A stretch of 64,000 nt of DNA from Trichoplusia ni (lineage: Eukaryota; Arthropoda; Insecta; Lepidoptera; Noctuidae). The translations under genes and the position numbers were made by a program. Each line of letters begins with the position of its first letter. Position 1 is the first letter of the stretch. The DNA lies in NCBI RefSeq assembly GCF_003590095.1, contig NC_039488.1:744001-808000 (forward strand), written 5' to 3'. Under the pieces are notes generated by a model. That model did no database searches. It saw only the letters and a program-made list of their open reading frames with translations, and had not been told where the DNA came from. Below are positions 59,771 to 64,000 of the stretch, piece after piece.

Positions 59771-62204
59771 CGACTTGTGCAATTAACAGCTCTTTATGAA
59801 TATTCAACAAGAGTCGAGATGCGAGTTTTTATATTAATTGATGTGTAACTTACACGAAAATGGCTTTTGTGGGCCACTTTTGTATGTTGACTGTTAACAT
59901 TCGATGTAAGCCACATTTTATTGAGGATTCAAATTTTATAGCTTGTATAGACTTTGCTTTCAGAGACCTGTAAATCTGTGAAAATAGTGTTCATATCTTC
60001 TCAAACTTAGAGAAAATCTCTTAAGGCTTGCTTTTATTTCAAATCTATACGTTTGTTTTCAAGTACCTAAACACTAAACATTAACATCAGGACAAAAATC
60101 TAGTTTTAAATCCATACAGATTTATTTTGGTTTAAGCTAATGAGGAGCTTAAATCTTATCAAAACCATTTCCTAACAGCGCTAGTTATCTCAGACAAAAC
60201 CGAACTCGTTAACATAATCCATTTTTCCGATAAGAAAATGGTACATAATATATGATTTGTATAACCAAATCCACATACCAATGCTCCACGCATCTAGTGG
60301 AAAACAGCGCTAGAGCGAGACAGCATTGCGTTGGATGAGAAAGCAAGAACTGGGGATGAGTCTACTTCACCCAAAAACGAAACGACACAACTTCCCAAGC
60401 GGTAGAACCTCAAAAACGAACCGTGACTCTTGTGATAAAGGTTGGTTTTTGCTTGGGGTTATGAGTGAGCATTGTGCGTGTATTAAAGTAGAAGAGTACG
60501 GACAACAAATATTGATTCGGAGGAGGGTGGGAGTACCCAGAGGCCTCCAGGAGGGGTAAGGGAGGCGCACATAATTTGGACTAATTCCCTGTATGTTGAC
60601 ACAGGCTTGTCTGGTCGTTCGAGCCGCGGCCGATCAACTCAAAACGTCTTTTACGCAACTTGGAAAGTATTTTGATTGAGACTTGAAGGACGGGCTAAAA
60701 AAACTGTACGGCGGCTAAAAATGGCGACGTGGTCCTTAGAAGAGGTAAATAGCTGTAATCAAGGCTGGAATAAACTTTCTAGGATGTTGCTAAAAGACAA
60801 AGAAGACATATGCTGAGAAGAATAAAACGTAAAAAACGAAGGTACATATAATCTAAATTTGAGTATCCTTTCTTTTTTTAGAACTTTTAGAATGTTATCT
60901 ATAACTCAGTTTAGTAGTATGAGGTTTTTAATCTTTGGAAACAGAACACTAAACCGGCTAAACCCTACCAACGATTTGTAAATATCTTCCAAAACTCTCT
61001 GATTCTGAAAGAGTTTATATAAAAGAAATACCAAACCGGACTCTCTGATCTTAGTCTCACGTGTCGAAAACACATATCCAAGTGCATAACTTATTCTGTA
61101 AAACGCTGACAAGCTAAAAACATCTACCAAGAGTCTTACTATCTCTTTAAACTATACTGCTGTAGTCGATAAAGAGAGACAGCGTGCTATGTTGTAGAGC
61201 GGCATCTCTTTTTAAACACCTACTTAGAACAAATTGAAGTTCACAGTAGATCCCAGTAATTGTAAATATCATTTAAATTCACATCGCTAGGTATGACTGC
61301 CACGCCTTCGAATATGAGAATAGAATACAAGGTACGCCATCAGTAGCACTTAGTGTATGCTTACGAACACATCGGCATACATAATTCATATTACATGTCG
61401 CGGTACTCGTTTTGTTATCAGGTTTTTTCTAGAAAAGCTGGTTTATGGAGAATTTCAGTATGAGATTTTCCATCAAACGGATTCTTCGTAAAATTTTTAG
61501 ACTTCTATGTAATACCTAGAAATTTAAACTGGCTCTCAATTTTTGTGAATGATTTAACCACAAAGATTCTATCTTTATGGATAGTTTTCCCCATCATTTT
61601 CATTTTGGAATGCATGGATATATTCGACACAAAAAATTGTCCAAATAAGTATATTCGTTTCTTTTTAACTACTCCCACACTGAGACTTTTAACCCTTGTT
61701 TCGCGGGAGTTCCAAAACATTCAAGCCTCAAAAACATCCACATCCAGAACAGGCAATTTTTAATATAATATCTTCAGGTAATATTATGATTGTATTATAT
61801 AGTGAAGCGTACTCCACGCAACAACCATGCCCGTATGTATTACCGTACATTATATAAAAGTAAACACGCCGGCATCCGCTACATCGCTTATCTCACTGAA
61901 CAAACTTCGTTCGCTGTATCTTAAAATATTTCCATATACCGACTATCGTAAGAAATTCTAAGAACTACAGATAAGTCTAAAAACGTTAGGGCACCTTACC
62001 CACGACATGATTTATAGCTACACGAACTGGCGTGATAGAAGTATGTTTTACTCATTTGGATAAAAATGTTTTGGCTTCTTGATCCTTATTGGTGAAACTG
62101 ACTAAAAGTGTTATTGCGTCAAAAACAGGGTAATCGCAGAAGAACTAGGTAAACATTTCAATGGAACAATATTAACAATAATATTCTGAAAAACATGCTA
62201 TCAG
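59771..62204. other. Stretch without a recognisable gene
   Basis: No gene recognised; the 60326-60559 frame overlaps an equally open minus-strand frame and resembles nothing known. Confidence 0.5.
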
Positions 62205-62248
62205 CAACCAGTCTTCTGCTGGGCATAGCCCTTACCTAGAATATGCCA
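62205..62248 (+). repeat. Lepidopteran 'GCTGGGCATAG' repeat, family F (copy 3)
   Basis: CTTCTGCTGGGCATAGCCCT is a diverged copy of the word also seen at 15852 and 31735. Only this core is recognisable. Confidence 0.4.
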
Positions 62249-63366
62249 CGGGAAAAGGCTTTTTGCTCCTGTAGCAATATCGAATTATGCATCTCTTTGA
62301 AGATTCTTCCAAAAAATATCCATTGCATCGAGTCAGGTACAAGTCTTAAATGTTCATTCACTTATAATACTCCGGATTTATTTAGATTTACGGTATTTTT
62401 TCTTGTATTTTATATGAGTTTTATAAATCTAAAACGTAATTGTAAAATATCATAAATAAACCTCACAATAACTTCATAGATTCAAGTCACGATGATATTA
62501 CAAAACAGTACCGATAACAGTTTACGCTTAATAGAGCGTTACTCAATAAAACTCGTATAAACGATGTGATGCATAAAACAGCTAGTATAGCCCCCCGGAT
62601 CCGCTCCCCAACCTCAGGATGATCCGAGATCTTACTCGATATTAGCACCGCGGGCCATAAGGGCCCATAAATAAAAAAATACTTATTACAATCTTTAGGG
62701 CGGGTTTCGGGATAATATATGATTTTTTATTGTAATTTGAAGGGAGTTTTTGAGTCTATTGTATATAGACTCGTTGTTAATAATAATAATTGCCGCAATA
62801 AAGATTTTATGTAGGGATAAGCTTGAATGAGATTTATTTTACATCTGAGCAATGAGGTTAGTGATACGAATATTTTTGACAATTATAAGCGTCTGAAAGC
62901 TAGCGATCTGGACTATTAATTACCCATTTAAGCGAACGCATTTAGGTAACCTAGTATGGTAAATGTTTAGAAAAGACAAAAGGCACTCAACATTCTCTTC
63001 TCCCAAACAATCCTATTTTCTCGTCCTATCTTTTTGCTAAAGATTTCGATCAAAAAGTCAGATGGAAGCCAAAACAGTAGGTCGAAAACTTTCAGCTTGA
63101 CCTAGTCGAGGTAAATCGAGTATCTATACGAAATCTATCGGCTTCGGTCCTCGATAGGCCGGCTGCATACTGCACTCCATCTTTATTTACTTAAATCGCT
63201 AGTTCGTTCGCAAACACAGCTAGCAAATCCCAGATTTCCGGTCGAGTTTCATACTTTTTGGGCAAGTCTTTATTTTGCAATTCGTGTGTTGGGAAAGGTT
63301 TTTTTGTTTTTCTTTGAAATGATTTTATAAAAAAAAAAATCTACTTGATCGAAAGCATTAACGTAG
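62249..63366. other. Stretch without a recognisable gene
   Basis: AT-rich; a GC-richer piece at 62590-62670 ends in an A-rich run and may be a repeat tail. No gene is recognised. Confidence 0.45.
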
Positions 63367-63834
63367 TTTAATGCAGTCATCTGGGCTCCACATGAGACTA
63401 AATATAGTCTTATGTTGGAGCGAATACAAAATAAATTTGTTCGGTTTTTATATTTGAGGCTCTATGGAGTATATCCCTTTTACCCGCTTATGTATCCAAC
63501 CCTGTTTATATTGGGCATGGTTGGATACAACGAGCTTAGAGTTAGACGTGAATTCGCAATTGTGTTATATTTATTTAAATTAATTAGAGGCAAAATATAT
63601 AACGCCAACATATTAAATTTAGTGTGTCTGAATGTGCCGGATAGGTACGTGTGGCGGCGACGTCGGCCTCATCTATTGGCCGTACCTCGTGGTCGAACTA
63701 ATCTATTGCACGAGGCGCCCCTGACGCGGGCGCTTCGCACTCTTAACCTTGTGGCAGAGGAGATTGACATTTTTGCGTGTGCATTGAGTGAATTCACAAA
63801 GATAACATTCCATGTAATTAGTTATAACATTTAA
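63367..63834 (+). pseudogene. C-terminal fragment of a jockey/CR1-like LINE reverse transcriptase
   Basis: Reading from 63367 gives VIWAPHE, then LERIQNKFVRFLY, GYNELRVRREFAIVLYLFKL, LNVPDRY, and RTNLLHEAPLTRALRTLN before a stop at 63834. This order is characteristic of the region after the polymerase domain in jockey, CR1 and R1-group LINEs. About 155 residues survive, without the catalytic YADD region or endonuclease, as in 5'-truncated insertions. A stop lies directly upstream in this frame. Weak similarity seems to continue in another frame from about 63339, implying one frameshift. The in-frame ATG at 63412 is not a real start. Confidence 0.82.
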
Positions 63835-63926
63835 GTTTAGTATTAGGATGGCTCCACTATTGTATTGGGTTATACCTGTAAAAATAGTGTAAGTTTTGGT
63901 TGAATAAATAAATAAATAAATAAATA
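63835..63926 (+). mobile_element. 3' untranslated region and (AATA)n tail of the LINE
   Basis: About 70 bases after the stop codon lead into six AATA units at 63903-63926. Short tandem tails of this kind mark the 3' end of many insect LINE insertions and fix the element's right boundary. Confidence 0.75.
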
Positions 63927-64000
63927 GTTATGAGCCCAAGACCAGAGTAATATAGAGAAGGATAAATCGTTCTACAAAATCAAACTCTGTTCATTATTAT

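Noticed and set aside
59475..59848. Frames of 70 to 111 codons on both strands
   Set aside because: They cross a low-complexity CG/TG and poly-G island and encode repetitive residues only.
60326..60570. Overlapping 77- and 67-codon frames on opposite strands
   Set aside because: Mutual overlap and no similarity to any known protein.
1..64000. CRISPR arrays, bacterial operons, integrated viral genes, telomeric TTAGG arrays
   Set aside because: I looked for regularly spaced repeats, ribosome-binding-site-led gene runs, viral domain words and TTAGG tandem runs and saw none.

Overview
The window looks like AT-rich, gene-poor nuclear DNA from an insect, most probably a moth or butterfly (Lepidoptera). 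I base this on the repeats. There are tRNA-headed SINEs with the body and tail style common in moth genomes, a recurrent 'GCTGGGCATAGG' repeat, a CTGTCCGTCCGTCTGT-type repeat, a TTAA-flanked piggyBac-like element, a Harbinger-like MITE, and tails of RTE-type and jockey/CR1-type LINEs. Repeat-family recognition is from memory, not from a search.

I see no intact host protein-coding gene. Almost all open frames are 60 to 110 codons long, overlap in several frames, resemble no family I know, and are what chance gives in DNA of this composition. The only recognisable coding sequence belongs to transposons, and all of it is broken or truncated: a deleted, frameshifted piggyBac transposase (32595-33211, minus), the C-terminal end of an RTE-like reverse transcriptase (about 37983-38216, minus) and the C-terminal end of a jockey/CR1-like reverse transcriptase (63367-63834, plus) with its AATA tail.

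Layout. 1-17 kb: unique AT-rich DNA with SINEs at 2.4, 4.0 and 15.1 kb, older interspersed repeats at 9.3, 11.6 and 15.85 kb, and GC-richer islands at 7.4-7.6, 13.4 and 16.15 kb that could be cis-regulatory. 17-32 kb: a SINE at 17.1 kb, a long unique stretch with CTCF-like sites at 21.5 and 23.4 kb, a nested palindrome around a CRE at 28.3 kb, a SINE at 28.55 kb, a MITE at 29.6 kb and a SINE at 30.1 kb. 32.4-33.65 kb: the complete non-autonomous piggyBac-like element with both ends and the TTAA target duplication. 34-47 kb: old repeats at 35.0, 38.0, 42.2 and 42.6 kb, a GC-rich spot at 38.4 kb, a Z-DNA-prone spot at 39.6 kb, a perfect 23-bp hairpin at 39.96 kb and an AT-rich hairpin at 47.7 kb. 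47-64 kb: mostly unique AT-rich DNA, with tandem nuclear-receptor sites at 54.68 kb, a repeat at 56.2 kb, a strong G-quadruplex motif at 59.7 kb and the terminal LINE.

The window therefore reads as intergenic or long-intron DNA shaped by transposon insertion and decay, with scattered candidate regulatory islands. I did not find a convincing new multi-gene system. The items most worth testing are the 39.96-kb hairpin, the piggyBac deletion derivative with intact ends, the nested CRE palindrome with the apparent excess of TGACGTCA sites, the CTCF-like sites and the G-quadruplex island.
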